Shown: positions 35,180-47,034 of the stretch, piece by piece
How positions within the stretch are numbered: the stretch's first letter is position 1
Layout of the letters: each line of letters begins with the position of its first letter
Assembly (NCBI GenBank): GCA_028456385.1
Contig: JALNQF010000015.1
Coordinates: forward strand, 124,001-188,000
Length of the DNA: 64,000 nt
Reading direction: 5' to 3'
DNA from: Ophiosphaerella korrae
Taxonomy: Eukaryota > Ascomycota > Dothideomycetes > Pleosporales > Phaeosphaeriaceae
Made by a program: the position numbers and the translations under genes
Notes under the pieces: model-generated
What the model saw: the letters and a program-made list of their open reading frames with translations, nothing else
Told to the model about the DNA's origin: nothing
Database searches by the model: none

Positions 35180-37714
35180 ATGAAGATCTCATCGCCCCCG
35201 GGACTGCGCTATCCCTTCACTATCCAGGTGCTCCAGAAACGCAAGGACGAATCCGTCAATCGCTCGGACAAGTTGTTTACTTACTGGTATGAGGAAACTG
35301 TGACGGAGAGCGACAAGTGGGGAGTCAACCAGAAGGTGAAGAAGCGATGGCCTCAGCAATTTGGTTCGAGTACTGAGGGAAAGGTGACGCGATGGTTCAT
35401 CAAACCAGGAACCGTTGTTGAGCGTGCAGGGTAAGTCTTTTCTTGCGCGCAGCTATAAGGTGGTGCTAATGCTAAATTTTCTTGCAGTGTTGACCTTGTC
35501 GAGATTGAAGAGCCGTGTACGCATGAGACGCAGTTTGGCGGCCTCTGTGTCGACTGCGGCGAGGACATGACCAAGGTCGACTACCTCACCCAAGAGCGCA
35601 ACGTGAACCGCGCAACCGTCAACTTGACGCATGACAACACGGCCCTACTAGTCAGCCACAACGAAGCAGTGCGTGCCGAAGAGGACACTAAGAAGCGCCT
35701 CTTGAGTTCCAAGAAGTTGACATTGATTGTGGATCTTGACCAGACTGTGATCCACACAACTTGCGAACGAACAGTGGCCGAATGGCAGGCAGATCCCGAA
35801 AATCCCAACTACGAGGCTGTAAAAGATGTACAAGGGTTTCAACTAGCAGACGACAATATTTCCAATGTGGCTGCAAATTGGTACTATGTCAAGATGCGCC
35901 CTGGGCTAAAGGACTTCTTCGACAACATGTCCAAGCTATATGAGATGCATGTCTACACAATGGCTACCCGGGCTTATGCGCAAGCAATCATGAAGATTAT
36001 CGATCCTGAACGCAAGTACTTTGGCGACCGCATCCTCAGCCGCGATGAGAACTATACGGACAAGTTGAAAAATTTGACAAGGTTGTTCTACCAAAACACA
36101 GCCATGGTAGTCATCATTGATGATAGAGCAGACGTGTGGCAATACAGCCCGCACTTGATCCGTGTGCCTGTTTTCAACTTTTTCCTTGGCGCAGGTGATA
36201 TCAATGCAGCCTTTTTGCCTAAGCAGCAGGAGCTAGTGACACAATCAAAGACCAAATCACCAACGCCTCCTGCGAAGACCGCGCAAGTTGATGGAGCTTC
36301 TCCTCCAGCGTTCTCAGTTGCTGGTAAGCCTGCTGATGCTGCGCCCGCAGAAACCGCAAATGGCGACTTGCATGAAATTGGGCAACAGCTACTGACGATG
36401 GCGGCAGGAGAAGGGGTAGAGGTACTCGAACAACAGACAAAAGAGCAAGAGAAAGTCATAATCGCCCAACAGACGGAGCGACCCTTGTTGCAGCAGCAAC
36501 TGATGCTAGACAAGGAAGATGCCCAGGCTGAAGAATTAGAACCTACCGTTGAAGCACACAATGGCGACTTGGAACACCCTGAACACCCAAAGCCTCGACA
36601 TAGTGTCCTTAACGACGATGATAGAGGCCTGGAAATTATCGAAAATCATCTGGTTCAGGTGCACCGCACATTCTATGACGAATATATCAAAGCGAAGGCT
36701 ATCCCGGCTGGTGGGCGAATAGCCGAACTCAAAGGCGAAAAAAGCCCAAAGAAACGCCAACTCCATGATATCATACCCGATGTTGCTGAGATCATGCCAC
36801 GGATTAAGGAAGAAGTACTTGACGGCGCTGTTGTTGTCTTTTCGGGCATTATTCCACTTGGTGTGGACATTCAAACGTGAGTTAGCGTGTGAGTTTGATT
36901 GTAAATTCTAACGGCTACCAGGTCTGACTACGCACTTTGGATTAAAAGTTTCGGCGCGCAAGTTTCCACCAGTGTCAACCGCCGCACGACACATGTCATT
37001 GCAAATCCAGATCGGAAGACAACCAAAGTCAAGAACGCTGCACGATACCAACACATCAAGATAGTGAATCCTGAATGGATGTTCCAATGCTGCACTCGAT
37101 GGGAACACGTCGATGAGACGCCATACACCATTGGGGTCGATCCTGCTGACCGTGGCGGTTCTCCATTTGGGGATCTTGACGATGAGAGCATCGACGCAAC
37201 AGGCGATGAGGAGTTGGAGGAACCTGCCGAGTCTCCCGTCACACTTGACATGACAGCTGACAGCTGGGCCTCTGTCGATGATGAGTTAGCAGATTTTTTG
37301 AACGAGTCAGAAACGGATGATGACCATAATGATTCAGATTCGGACAGCGTCCGCTCTGATAACAGCACAACATCAGAAGCAAAACAGAACAAGAAGAAGC
37401 GGAAACGTACTACAAACTCTACAGATGTTAGTGAAGCCGAGGAAAGTGATAGTAGCGTTGCATCAGCATCGAAGCTTCAGCGAAGAAAGAAGCGCACCCT
37501 GGAGCGAGTTACTTCACTGACCAATGTCGTTCTGGCAGACAAGTCCTCGGGCCTTCCTAGTCCGGAGACGACGGGCCCAGAGGAAGGCCAGGGAGATGAC
37601 GAAGAGAAAATGCGTGAAACGAATGGAGTTGCGCTAGACGTCGAAGACGAAGATGATGACGGCTTGGAGGCAGAGCTGCTGGCTGGATTTGGCGATAGCG
37701 ACGAGGAGGCGTGA
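35180..37714 (+). CDS. FCP1: RNA polymerase II CTD phosphatase Fcp1
   Basis: Nuclear serine phosphatase that dephosphorylates the Rpb1 C-terminal repeats and recycles polymerase II. Exons at 35180-35430, 35488-36876 and 36922-37714 give 810 aa. The catalytic signature DLDQT (DXDXT) lies in LIVDLDQTVIHTT near residue 180, with the downstream VIIDDRADVW acid motif. Two CXXC-like elements in HETQFGGLCVDCGED precede it. A BRCT domain follows (VVVFSGIIPLG to NPEWMFQCCTRW, roughly 545-640), joined correctly across the last intron. The C-terminus is highly acidic with Lys/Arg patches, as needed for TFIIF contact. The ATG at 35180 has a purine at -3. Confidence 0.94.
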
Positions 37715-38455
37715 AGATGCGACGAGGCATGCCTGTTCTTCTATTGTGTTTGGTATCTATCTGGCTGCATAGCGTGGTGTTTGGCATTTGGCGTTCATTT
37801 GGCGTTTATAGAAATACCGCTATCGACAATTGAACGAGGCTTGTTCACGATCGGTATATGCTAGCTGATATGACTAGATTTTATCTGGTGTATTAGAAAC
37901 TTGATACCCTCTGTTTGAATGACTACAATTGCATTTGTTTGTTTGTATAATTACAGGTGTTACCTTTACACTTACAATGTAGCATGTCGTCCGTGTATGT
38001 TGCTAGTGTTGCATAGCTTTCAACACCGCCAAATGATAGTGAGCCACGAGCTCATGCCACTCGCCCGCCCGCTTTCCCCAGCTCTCCGCATCCTTGCTAG
38101 CGTGTTGTAGGCCCACTTTTAACGTGGGGCGGAACATGGAGGGAACCCTGAGCTTTGCAATTGGGAGTGAGGCTGTATCTGTCCAGCGTTGCTTTTTGGC
38201 TGCCTTCGCTCTTGCGCACTTATCTGCCCTTGTAACCCCCTCTCTACTGCAGGCCCACTTGCACCGGTCAGCTCAGCCCAGCACCTTCGACATCACACAC
38301 GACTAGGCAGCAGCGCCAGCACCGTTCCTGCCTTTTTATATCACAGACGACCTTTCCAACTCTTCAGCGACTACGAAGTTAGTCATAGTCCAAACCTCTA
38401 CACAATTGCCGACATTTTCACGCTGCTACTTATTATTGGGGGACTCAACGTCACA
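37715..38455. other. Intergenic region
   Basis: No gene seen. It holds the FCP1 3' flank, which is AT-rich to about 38000, and the upstream region of the F-box-like gene. Confidence 0.5.
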
Positions 38456-40031
38456 ATGGAACCCCGTCTTAGCTTCATGGACTTATCGGTGGATTTGAAG
38501 ACGCTGATTGTGCAGCATGTAGGTCGTCTCACTCGTCAAGTTGCAATGCTAGCTAACCGCGATATTTGCCCAGGTCAACCGTCCTACCGACCTCCGCAAC
38601 GTTTGCCTCGTCTGTCAGCAATTACACAAGATCGCTGTTCGCCAGCTGTATCACGACGTTACACTCGACGTGGGTTCAGCTAACGATACACGGCTCGGTG
38701 CCTTCCTCAATCCAAAGAATATTGGCCTCCCACATATACGGAAGCTTGACCTCTATCTTGCAGATGTCGTGGACAAGTATGGTCAGCAGCAGCAAGCCAA
38801 CTTTGCCATTCACATGATCCTGGAGTTATTGCCGGAGAATATCCTTGAGAAATTCTCGTGGCACCCATGGTCACCATTCTCCGGCGACAACCTGGTACTC
38901 TTGTACAAGAAACAAAAGCGCATGAAGTGGATGGAGAGTATAGCACTGGACAGACAAGTCGTTGATGAGCTGCAAGCTCTACCCAATCTCGACAAAGTGT
39001 TCGAGAATGTCAAGAAAATCGGCTTGTATCCGGACACCCGAGAGGTTCTGGATTTCTGCCATTTCCTACTGAAAAATACTGCTGGCAGGACTCTTGAGAA
39101 GATGACGCTACATGCAAGCTTTGATGAACTGAGCGACCCATCGGGGCCTGATCGAGGGCTTCACGACACATCGACCGAACCTGGCTTGATCACCTCAACA
39201 ATGTTTAATCACATGCAGCCCTTCGCCAAGTGTACTCCAATCGCGCTCAAAGAGATTACTCTGCAAAAAGTCAGATTACGATACGCAGCAGACACTTACT
39301 GCAAAATCATCGACTTCCGCACTGTCAAGAGTATCCGTATTTTTGGTTGCCCTGGTGCCGATGCTTTGTTTGCCGAACTATCAAAGAGTACAAAGCTTCC
39401 TGACAAGTTAGAAACTTTGGAGTTTAAGCACGATGACAACACCGAACACGACGCTCTCAACGCGTTGGACGGCTTCATGTGCCTTGTGTCTGGCATCAAA
39501 GTCTTGACTATCGACGTTACATATTCGAAAAGCTTACCAGCATCGGCCGGCATTATCCGACATGGAAAGACTCTAAAGCAACTGAATGTTCATGCTAGCA
39601 TCGGCCCTGACAGCTCTGATGACGAGCTGGTGTACGATTACAACTCATTTTCACAAATCTGCAAGGAGTGTCCATTGTTGGAGCAGGTCTGTGTAGCGTT
39701 CCCCCAAGTTAGTGTTGTCCGAAGCAAAAACGAAAGCTTTGTCAATTTCGAGAACTGTCTGGGAGACCTGCCCCATCTTGTAACACTCAATATTACTACG
39801 TGGCCGAACAGTAGCCCGTCATCAATGAGCAAGCTCCCACGCAAAATCTACGAGTATCTACTGGCCAACCTTGCGCAGCAGGGTTTCGAACGGAGCAAGG
39901 CCCATGCAAAGGAGCAAGGCCGCTCGTCGAAATTGGCAATTGTCGCTTTTGGTTCATCCGACAAAGTATACGACCGCGAAGACAGCCAGAACCAGATTAT
40001 ATGTGGGTTGCCCCGTCGTGTTATTTTGTGA
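38456..40031 (+). CDS. F-box-like / leucine-rich-repeat-like protein, function unknown
   Basis: Exon 1 is 38456-38518, the intron 38519-38573 and exon 2 38574-40031, giving 506 aa. The N-terminal 50 residues (LSVDLKTLIVQHVNRPTDLRN, then VCLVCQQLHKIAVRQLYHDV) have the spacing of an F-box. The rest contains irregular leucine-rich segments, such as LKEITLQKVRL, VKSIRIFGC and LETLEFKH, as in fungal F-box/LRR proteins that present substrates to SCF ubiquitin ligases. A role as an SCF adaptor is inference; no substrate or orthologue with known function was recognised. No signal peptide or membrane segment is seen. Confidence 0.75.
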
Positions 40032-40833
40032 TTAGTCTGCTGACGTGATTTTCTAGTTGTAAAAGGGAGGCAAATAGACCCTCTAGGCAATGAGACGTCG
40101 ACGGCGGTTCAGATCGGGTGGTGTTTGCGTAAATTTGTGGATGCAGGCTCCAAATCCGATGTACTTGACTTCTCTTTATCGCGCTCATCCAAACCACCAA
40201 CGAGCAATTCAACCGATTCTGATGACTCGGATTGACAGGTACGACATCAGCAGTTTGACTGGGGCGATACCTGATTGATGCGACGGGGATTTGACGGGGA
40301 TTTAACAAGGCGTGTGAAGCAGCGGGCGAGTGAATGTGATGGATATACCAAGTCAAAAGCATTAGCGGGCGTTACTCGGTGGTTACTAGGATGCCAAGAT
40401 CTCATTTGGTACCAGCCGTGCACCATTGTAGAAGATGGAAGCTGCGCACTGCGATGGTGCGACCACTAGAAAATGACTCTCTCTCCACCTTTACCTCACT
40501 GCGGTTGCGCTTTCTGAATAACATCACCACGTGAAACATTAAAACCGGCATTCGCCGTCACCGGGTGGCCTACCCAATTGCGACACCTCCCTAGCTAGTG
40601 CCCGTTGCATCCTCGGCCCCGGGACTTGCCGAAGATTGTCGCATCGCGTGCGCGCGTGGTCGTAACCGGGCTGGACGTCTGTCTGTCGCTCAGGTATCTT
40701 GCGATTGCCGGAGTTTGTCCTTTGTGCGAGCTAATCCACCACCTATCCGACCCAGTCTTCACCTCCCTAACGGGTCATCATCGGCAAGCACGCGTCGACT
40801 GGGCTAGGACGCCAACATTCATGCAAATCCACC
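40032..40833. promoter_or_regulatory. Upstream region of the Zn2Cys6 gene
   Basis: An 800-bp region without a supported gene, probably the F-box-like gene 3' UTR followed by a long promoter and leader for the transcription factor, as is usual for fungal regulators. No specific motif was recognised. Confidence 0.45.
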
Positions 40834-43238
40834 ATGTCCTCGAGCTACCCCGACCCACCCGCGGCGACTGACTTTGCGCCAATTTATACCACCAACTCAA
40901 ATTCGAATCCTAACCCCATTCCTATTTCCAATCCCAATCCCATTTCCCAGCTCCATGCGCAGTCGCCAACCAGGCCGTACCCGCAAGAGCATAGCTTGAA
41001 CGAGGTGCTCCAGGCACATGCCCTCCACGCAAACCATGCCCTCAATGACCAGCGAGCGCCTGCGCAACACGTGCAGACGCCACTGCCACCGTTACAACAG
41101 CCAAAACCCAATCGCCTACGCAAGGCCTGTGACTCGTGTAGTATACGCAAAGTCAAGGTAAGTGGTCCCTCTGTTTCTTTCTCGCCTGGTACTGATTGAT
41201 TGCAGTGCGATGAAACCGGCCCGCCATGTCGAGCATGTGTATCTCTCGAGATTCCCTGTACTTTCGACCGACCTAGTCGTCGGCGTGGCCCCCCCAACCG
41301 TCACGCTGAGGACATCAAGAAGCGACGGCTGAATGACACCGATCCACACGCTGGTCAGCCGTCGCCGCAGTCTCCCACCAATGCTGCCCATGCTCTCGCA
41401 CAGCTGCAGTCGTCTCATCCACAGCAGCTATCGGCCGAAGCTATCTGCCCACTGGCAACCATGAATGCCCTCATCGACGACTTTTTCATGTACATTCATC
41501 CGCTCTGTCCCTTTCCACACGAACCATCCTTCCGCGAAGCATGGGAGCGAAGAGAAGACTTTACCAACCCTTCTTTCCTGGCATTGCTAGCCTCCATGAT
41601 CGCCGCCATGGTAGCTTCTTTCCCACGGAAGCCGCGCCTTCATCTCAAAACGCAGACACGCCATGAGTACCCGTCACATCTCTCACTTGTCGATAAGTGT
41701 CGCGAGGTCTGTTCTCAGGCACGCGGACCTGGCTATCTTGACCGGCCATCTCTAAATGTATACGACGCATGCACTAGCTATTTCTTGGGTTTGGCAGGGG
41801 CGTATACGTTCCAATGGCGGCAACTCCGTCTTTACATTGCCGAATCCTTAACTATCCTTCGCTCTTTAGGTCTCCACAAAGCCGAATCACAAGGCTACAC
41901 ATATCTCGGAGGTGTGCCAAGTGCCTGGGGATCGGACGGGCCTAGCCACGATGGCTCGAGAGAATATAAGCTTGACTACATCACCGAGCAGATTGGCCGA
42001 AGAGTCTTCTGGACTGCTTTTGTCGGCGTGCGGTAAGCAGAGTCAAACCTATGATAGTCAGAGATTTTGCTAACTTCATGTATAGGACGATCCAACAACT
42101 GGGTGCCTCCTTTGGTGAACTTACCATCTACCCCGCAACCCCGACCGAGCCTTTACCCCCACTTCCCGTGGAAGTAGATGATGTGCATATCTTCCCTAAT
42201 CAAATTCAGCCTCAACGGCTGGGTTCTGTCTCGTTAATAACGGGGTTCAACCTTAACGTCAAAGTATATCTGTCTTATTCATCCCTTGCCACGGCAGAGA
42301 TGGCTTTTGGTGTCGACGAAATATTTGACTGGGATCGGCAACAGCGCATTTTTGAGCAAAGTATGCAGCGCTGTAGAACGATCCTTGACAGCATACCGGA
42401 AGTCCTAAAGGTTGAGCCAAATCCTAGGCCAGAGGATAGCTTTACACCACAAAGGCAGCCGTATTATCCGCCCATGCCTGAGTTTTCGGACATGAGAGAT
42501 GTCGCAATGGGTACCTACAACGGTTCTGAAAAACAGGATACACGCCGCTACGAGATCCAGAAGGCCAACATATATGCCAGTCATCTTTCGACTCGCTCGT
42601 ACCTCGTTGAGAAGTACTTCCTACAGCTCGAAAAATTCAACAACGCAAAAAACCAGGCAGCTCTTCAGAGTTCACCAATGGCGTTGGCATCCGGATTAGA
42701 TCGACTAGTACCCCCAACAACCGGTGATGCCGAAGCGCTGGAAAGAGTCATGTCAGAAGAACGTGAGCAGGTCGTGAAGGACCTACTAGTCGTTCTCAGA
42801 AGCATCGACATGGTCAACATGGAACCAAATGGCGATAGTTTCGTAAGTCTTCACATCTTCTTACGGCATTCCGATTTTATTTACGAGGTTGGCAACGACG
42901 TTGCCATATCATGTCCGGTTCAGTATTTCTTTCGTGTCAATCGCTGTAGTCCGATTGCAAGCTTACGTTTTGTTCCTACACAGACGCTCAAGATCCGGTC
43001 AATTGCGAGTACTCTCCTAGACATACCGAAGGAAAGAAAAGGTAGTGTAGCATTGCAACACCAAGACTACCTGTTTAAGTTCTTGGAGATTTTGAACAAG
43101 CTCGAGCGGATAAGCCCTGAGACTAATGATCCAAAGAATGGCAACGGTGATGACGAGGCCGAGTTGAGACTATGGGCAGATCTGAGAGAACACCAGTTGA
43201 ATTTTCAGGAACAGGGTGGTGTATACGGATTCTCGTAG
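40834..43238 (+). CDS. Zn(II)2Cys6 fungal transcription factor
   Basis: Binuclear zinc cluster regulator. Exons at 40834-41157, 41206-42032, 42086-42842 and 42984-43238 give 720 aa. The zinc cluster lies across the first intron: ACDSCSIRKVK/CDETGPPCRAC with the sixth Cys in IPCTF (about residues 100-127), followed by a basic RRRGPPNRH segment. The N-terminus is low-complexity Asn/Pro and Gln/His. A fungal-specific middle homology domain follows (FFMYIHPLCPFPHEPSF, then LGLAGAYTFQWRQLRLYIAE and RRVFWTAFVG). The last intron is 141 bp, in frame and without a stop, so its retention would insert 47 residues. Targets are unknown and the neighbours give no hint of a regulated cluster. Confidence 0.88.
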
Positions 43239-43618
43239 GCCAATTTCCCAGTCAGACTCCTCGAATTGTGAAGTGGAGAAAGAGACGAAGATCCTGGTTC
43301 GACACAGCTGCTGGTGAATTCTAGAACTCCATGTTGTTTATGCCGGTTGTACAATTCGCTTCATATGACATATTGCGACGAGAGTAGACGATATTCAAGT
43401 ACCTTGAGTCCTTTCCCGCCTTGTATTATCGTGGATAAGTGCATGCAATCGTTGCATGTTGCGTGTAAAACTATTTCGCACTAACCTGCCGGCTTCCCAC
43501 TTACAGCACTGTCATGAGAGTGGCACATTTGTCTGTGAGGGTCTGCCCTCCACGTCATGAAATATCTGCTGATGGCACTGATGGAGCTTAAACTTCTCTT
43601 CTCTTCACTAACACCTGT
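43239..43618. other. Convergent 3' spacer
   Basis: This lies between the 3' ends of the Zn2Cys6 gene and the uL11m gene. It should contain both 3' UTRs. No gene seen. Confidence 0.5.
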
Positions 43619-44209
43619 TTATGGTACAATAACTACGCCTATGCTTCCAGCTTGTCCAACCACACTTCGTGCAATTCCTTCTAAACTTAGACCGCTTAGC
43701 CTCGTTTCTGAGTGTTTTATCTTGGCAATCTCATAGACATGCTTCAAGCTAACCGTCCCTATCGTTCCCTTTGTCGCATTCCCTACTGTCGGACTATTTG
43801 TACTCGTCTTTCCCTTTTGACCCTCATGGTTATTCATGGGACCGGGTACATTTCCCGCACCCTTAATCTTGCTTTTAGTCGGCATCACGCCAGCTGCGTT
43901 GAGAAGAAGCGTGGCTGTGGGAGGAGTGCGAAGGGAGAAGTGGAAGGATCGATCAGGTCGAACGGTGATGCGCGCGGGTATCGGTGTTCCAGGATTGTAA
44001 TGTGCTGTACGAGCATTGAATTCCTAGAATTATACGATCAGCCGTTGCCCAACATGGCGACAATGAAGCGGTGGTTGTACTTTGCAGAAATCCATGCTCT
44101 TTACACCTTTACTACCCAGCGCTGGGCCAACGGGCGGTGAAGGCGATGCTTGCCCGGCGCCCACGATGAGCTTGACGATTTGGTCTTTTGCTATTGCTTT
44201 TCTTGCCAT
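43619..44209 (-). CDS. Mitochondrial ribosomal protein uL11m
   Basis: Large-subunit protein of the mitochondrial ribosome (bacterial L11 family; Mrpl19 in yeast), part of the GTPase-associated centre. Exon 1 is 44081-44209, the intron 44024-44080 and exon 2 43619-44023, giving 177 aa. The L11 signature [20 protein letters not shown] is at about residues 15-34, and FCK/EFNART is restored by splicing. The C-terminal domain includes [10 protein letters not shown] and [13 protein letters not shown]. The start ATG at 44209 gives [10 protein letters not shown], without a long presequence, as in bacterial L11. It is divergent from RAD54 across 386 bp. Confidence 0.93.
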
Positions 44210-44595
44210 TGTGCTTGTTTTGCAGAAGTTCGAGCACGATGTGAGCGAGTTGCGGACAAGGCTCGGAGGTGTTCGGCGGTTAGATTTTCCGACCCCGTGG
44301 GAGATCTTGGTCCACGGCGTGCAAGCATGTTGAGAGGTGTCCAAACTAGACAGAATGATGCAGGAGATAAATCCGAGGACGCTGGGACTGTCTTCCATCT
44401 GTGTCGTATAAGTGTGGTGGATGATACATCCACGTGATTACGCGTTGCGCCTTCGGCGGATCCCAAAGTTGACGCGTCAAACTTCCGCCACCATTCATAT
44501 CACAGCTTTACTCTGTCGATCCTCACACTCTCCCTCCCACTTGCCACACGTTCCAATCTCTGGAGAGAAACGTTGTGCATTTGCACACGGTCTCG
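44210..44595. promoter_or_regulatory. Divergent promoter region uL11m / RAD54
   Basis: 386 bp lie between a mitochondrial ribosomal gene and a recombination gene. A tgacgcgtcaa palindromic core sits at 44470-44480. It contains acgcgt, the MluI-type cell-cycle box known from yeast DNA-synthesis genes. Function here is inference. Confidence 0.5.
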
Positions 44596-47034
44596 ATGCA
44601 CCGTCCTAAAATCGCCACAACTGGTGACCGCATGCCCGCGAAGCCCGCAGCGCGTCTCTATGGTGGCACGCCTCAATCGGCTGATAGTCTTCGCAAGCCA
44701 TTCAGGTGTCCCGGCTCCGCAGCACCAACACGTGTCTCAGAAAAACCAGCGAGGAAAAGAAGAAAAGTCGATTATTCTGGTGCAGGTGGTGAGGATGGTG
44801 AAGGCGACAAGCCGTACTCGAACGAAGACCGATTGGCGCTTGCCACGCGAGATGCCAACCGCTTTCCCGTCTTCAAAGCCAAAGACAAAGGGACTCTATT
44901 CAAACAAAAATTTTCGATTCCTTTGTTGAACAAGGAAACTGGAAACTACAATCCCAACCGACCTGCACCGCTGCTCGGTATGCGGCTAGGGACAGTATTC
45001 GTTGCGCGGCCGCTGCACGACCCAAGCGGAGAGTTCGCCATCGTACTCTACGACCCGACGATTGATGACAAGCCTGCACCCAAAGAAGAGGTAGAAACAA
45101 AGCTCAGTCAACAGGACAAGAAAGACCTAGAGGCTCCCTTAGTACATAAGAGTTTGGCGGAGATCTTGGGGTTGAAGAAGAAGGTTGACAACGAACGACC
45201 ACGTGTGCCGGTTGTTATTGATCCTAGGCTTAGCAAAGTTCTTCGTCCACATCAGGTTGAGGGTGTCAGATTTCTGTATCGAGCCACAACCGGTATGATC
45301 GATCCCAAAGCGAATGGCTGCATCATGGCCGATGAGATGGGCCTTGGCAAGACACTACAATGTATTGCATTGATGTGGACTCTATTGAAACAATCGCCTG
45401 ACGCTGGCAAGTCCACAATACAGAAATGTGTCATTGCCTGTCCGTCTAGTCTAGTAAGGAACTGGGCAAACGAGCTTGTGAAGTGGCTCGGCAAAGATGC
45501 GGTCACGCCATTCGCCATCGATGGAAAAGCATCAAAAGAGGAGCTTATCCAGCAGATCCGGCAGTGGTCTATTGCAAACGGCCGTTCTGTGGTTCGACCT
45601 GTTCTGATCGTCTCATATGAAACCCTTCGTCTCTATGTCGAGGAATTCGGACAGACACAAATTGGCTTGATGCTGTGTGATGAGGGGCATCGTTTGAAAA
45701 ATGGTGACAGCTTGACTTTCACGGCACTCAACAGTCTCAACGTACAGAGACGGGTGATCCTTTCAGGCACGCCGATCCAGAACGATCTCTCAGAATACTT
45801 TGCGCTACTCAACTTCGCAAATCCCAACTATCTCGGCACACGTATGGAATTCCGGAAGCAGTACGAGATTCCAATCCTACGTGGTCGCGATGCTGCGGGC
45901 ACAGACGAGGATGTAAAGAAAGGAAACGAGCGCCTTGCTGAGCTACTAACCTTGGTCAACAAGTTTATTATTCGGCGAACCAACGACATTCTGTCCAAGT
46001 ATCTTCCAGTCAAGTACGAGCATGTTGTGTTCTGTAATCTCGCGCCATTTCAGAAGGAGCTTTATAATCACTTTATCAAATCACCTGACGTGCAAAGTCT
46101 ACTTCGTGGCAAAGGGTCGCAGCCACTCAAGGTTATCGGCATGCTCAAGAAACTCTGTAACCATCCCGACCTTCTCGACCTCCCAGAAGATTTACCCGGT
46201 TGCGAACATACTTTACCAGAAGACTTTGTGCCAAAAGAGGCACGAGGTCGGGACCGAGAGGTAAAGGTGTGGTACTCTGGTAAGATGATGGTCTTGGATC
46301 GCATGCTCGCACGGATCCGCGCAGAGACAAATGACAAGATCGTCTTGATTTCAAACTACACGCAAACTCTAGATTTGTTTGGGGCGCTTTGTCGTTCGCG
46401 TGGATACGGCTGCCTCCGTCTGGACGGTACGATGAACGTTAGTAAGCGTCAGAAGCTAGTGGATAAGTTCAATGACCCTGAAGGTCCCGAGTTTGTGTTT
46501 TTGCTTTCGTCAAAGGCAGGTGGTTGCGGTCTCAATCTCATTGGCGCCAATCGACTTGTACTCTTTGACCCAGACTGGAATCCAGCTGCCGACCAACAGG
46601 CTCTGGCTCGTGTCTGGCGTGACGGCCAAAAGAAGGATTGTTTCGTCTATCGCTTCATCACAACTGGCACTATAGAGGAAAAGGTCTTCCAGCGTCAGTC
46701 ACACAAACAGTCACTCTCGTCATGCGTTGTTGATTCTGCCGAGGATGTTGAACGACACTTCTCGCTCGATTCGTTGCGAGAGCTTTTCCAGTACCGCGAC
46801 AATACCACAAGTGACACGCACGACACTTTCAAGTGCAAAAGGTGCAGAAAAGAAGACGGAAGACAAACCATCAAGGCCCCGGCTATGTTGTATGGTGATA
46901 CGAGTACTTGGAACCACTTTGTGAATGACGGTGAAAAAGGCCCGCTTGGAAAGATTCAGGATCTGCTGCTTAGACAAGAGACAGCAAATGATCTGAAGGA
47001 TGTCAGCGCGGTGTTTCAGTACATTAGTCATTAG
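44596..47034 (+). CDS. RAD54: Rad54 DNA repair translocase
   Basis: SNF2-family double-strand DNA translocase that works with Rad51 in homologous recombination. A single exon of 812 aa. The Rad54 N-terminus is present (KPFRCPG near residue 38, a basic PARKRRKVDY patch). The helicase core has LRPHQVEGVRFLY, Walker A DEMGLGKT at about 248-255, DEGH with HRLKNGD, SGTPIQNDL, NKFIIRRTNDILSKYLP, then the C-terminal lobe motifs LDGTMNVSKRQKLVDKFN, LSSKAGGCGLNLIGANRL, DPDWNPAADQQALARVWRDGQ. The tail carries CKRCRKEDG. The ATG at 44596 gives MHRPKIA; a second ATG twelve codons later is possible. No introns were seen. Confidence 0.96.
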   Translation: MHRPKIATTGDRMPAKPAARLYGGTPQSADSLRKPFRCPGSAAPTRVSEKPARKRRKVDYSGAGGEDGEGDKPYSNEDRLALATRDANRFPVFKAKDKGTLFKQKFSIPLLNKETGNYNPNRPAPLLGMRLGTVFVARPLHDPSGEFAIVLYDPTIDDKPAPKEEVETKLSQQDKKDLEAPLVHKSLAEILGLKKKVDNERPRVPVVIDPRLSKVLRPHQVEGVRFLYRATTGMIDPKANGCIMADEMGLGKTLQCIALMWTLLKQSPDAGKSTIQKCVIACPSSLVRNWANELVKWLGKDAVTPFAIDGKASKEELIQQIRQWSIANGRSVVRPVLIVSYETLRLYVEEFGQTQIGLMLCDEGHRLKNGDSLTFTALNSLNVQRRVILSGTPIQNDLSEYFALLNFANPNYLGTRMEFRKQYEIPILRGRDAAGTDEDVKKGNERLAELLTLVNKFIIRRTNDILSKYLPVKYEHVVFCNLAPFQKELYNHFIKSPDVQSLLRGKGSQPLKVIGMLKKLCNHPDLLDLPEDLPGCEHTLPEDFVPKEARGRDREVKVWYSGKMMVLDRMLARIRAETNDKIVLISNYTQTLDLFGALCRSRGYGCLRLDGTMNVSKRQKLVDKFNDPEGPEFVFLLSSKAGGCGLNLIGANRLVLFDPDWNPAADQQALARVWRDGQKKDCFVYRFITTGTIEEKVFQRQSHKQSLSSCVVDSAEDVERHFSLDSLRELFQYRDNTTSDTHDTFKCKRCRKEDGRQTIKAPAMLYGDTSTWNHFVNDGEKGPLGKIQDLLLRQETANDLKDVSAVFQYISH

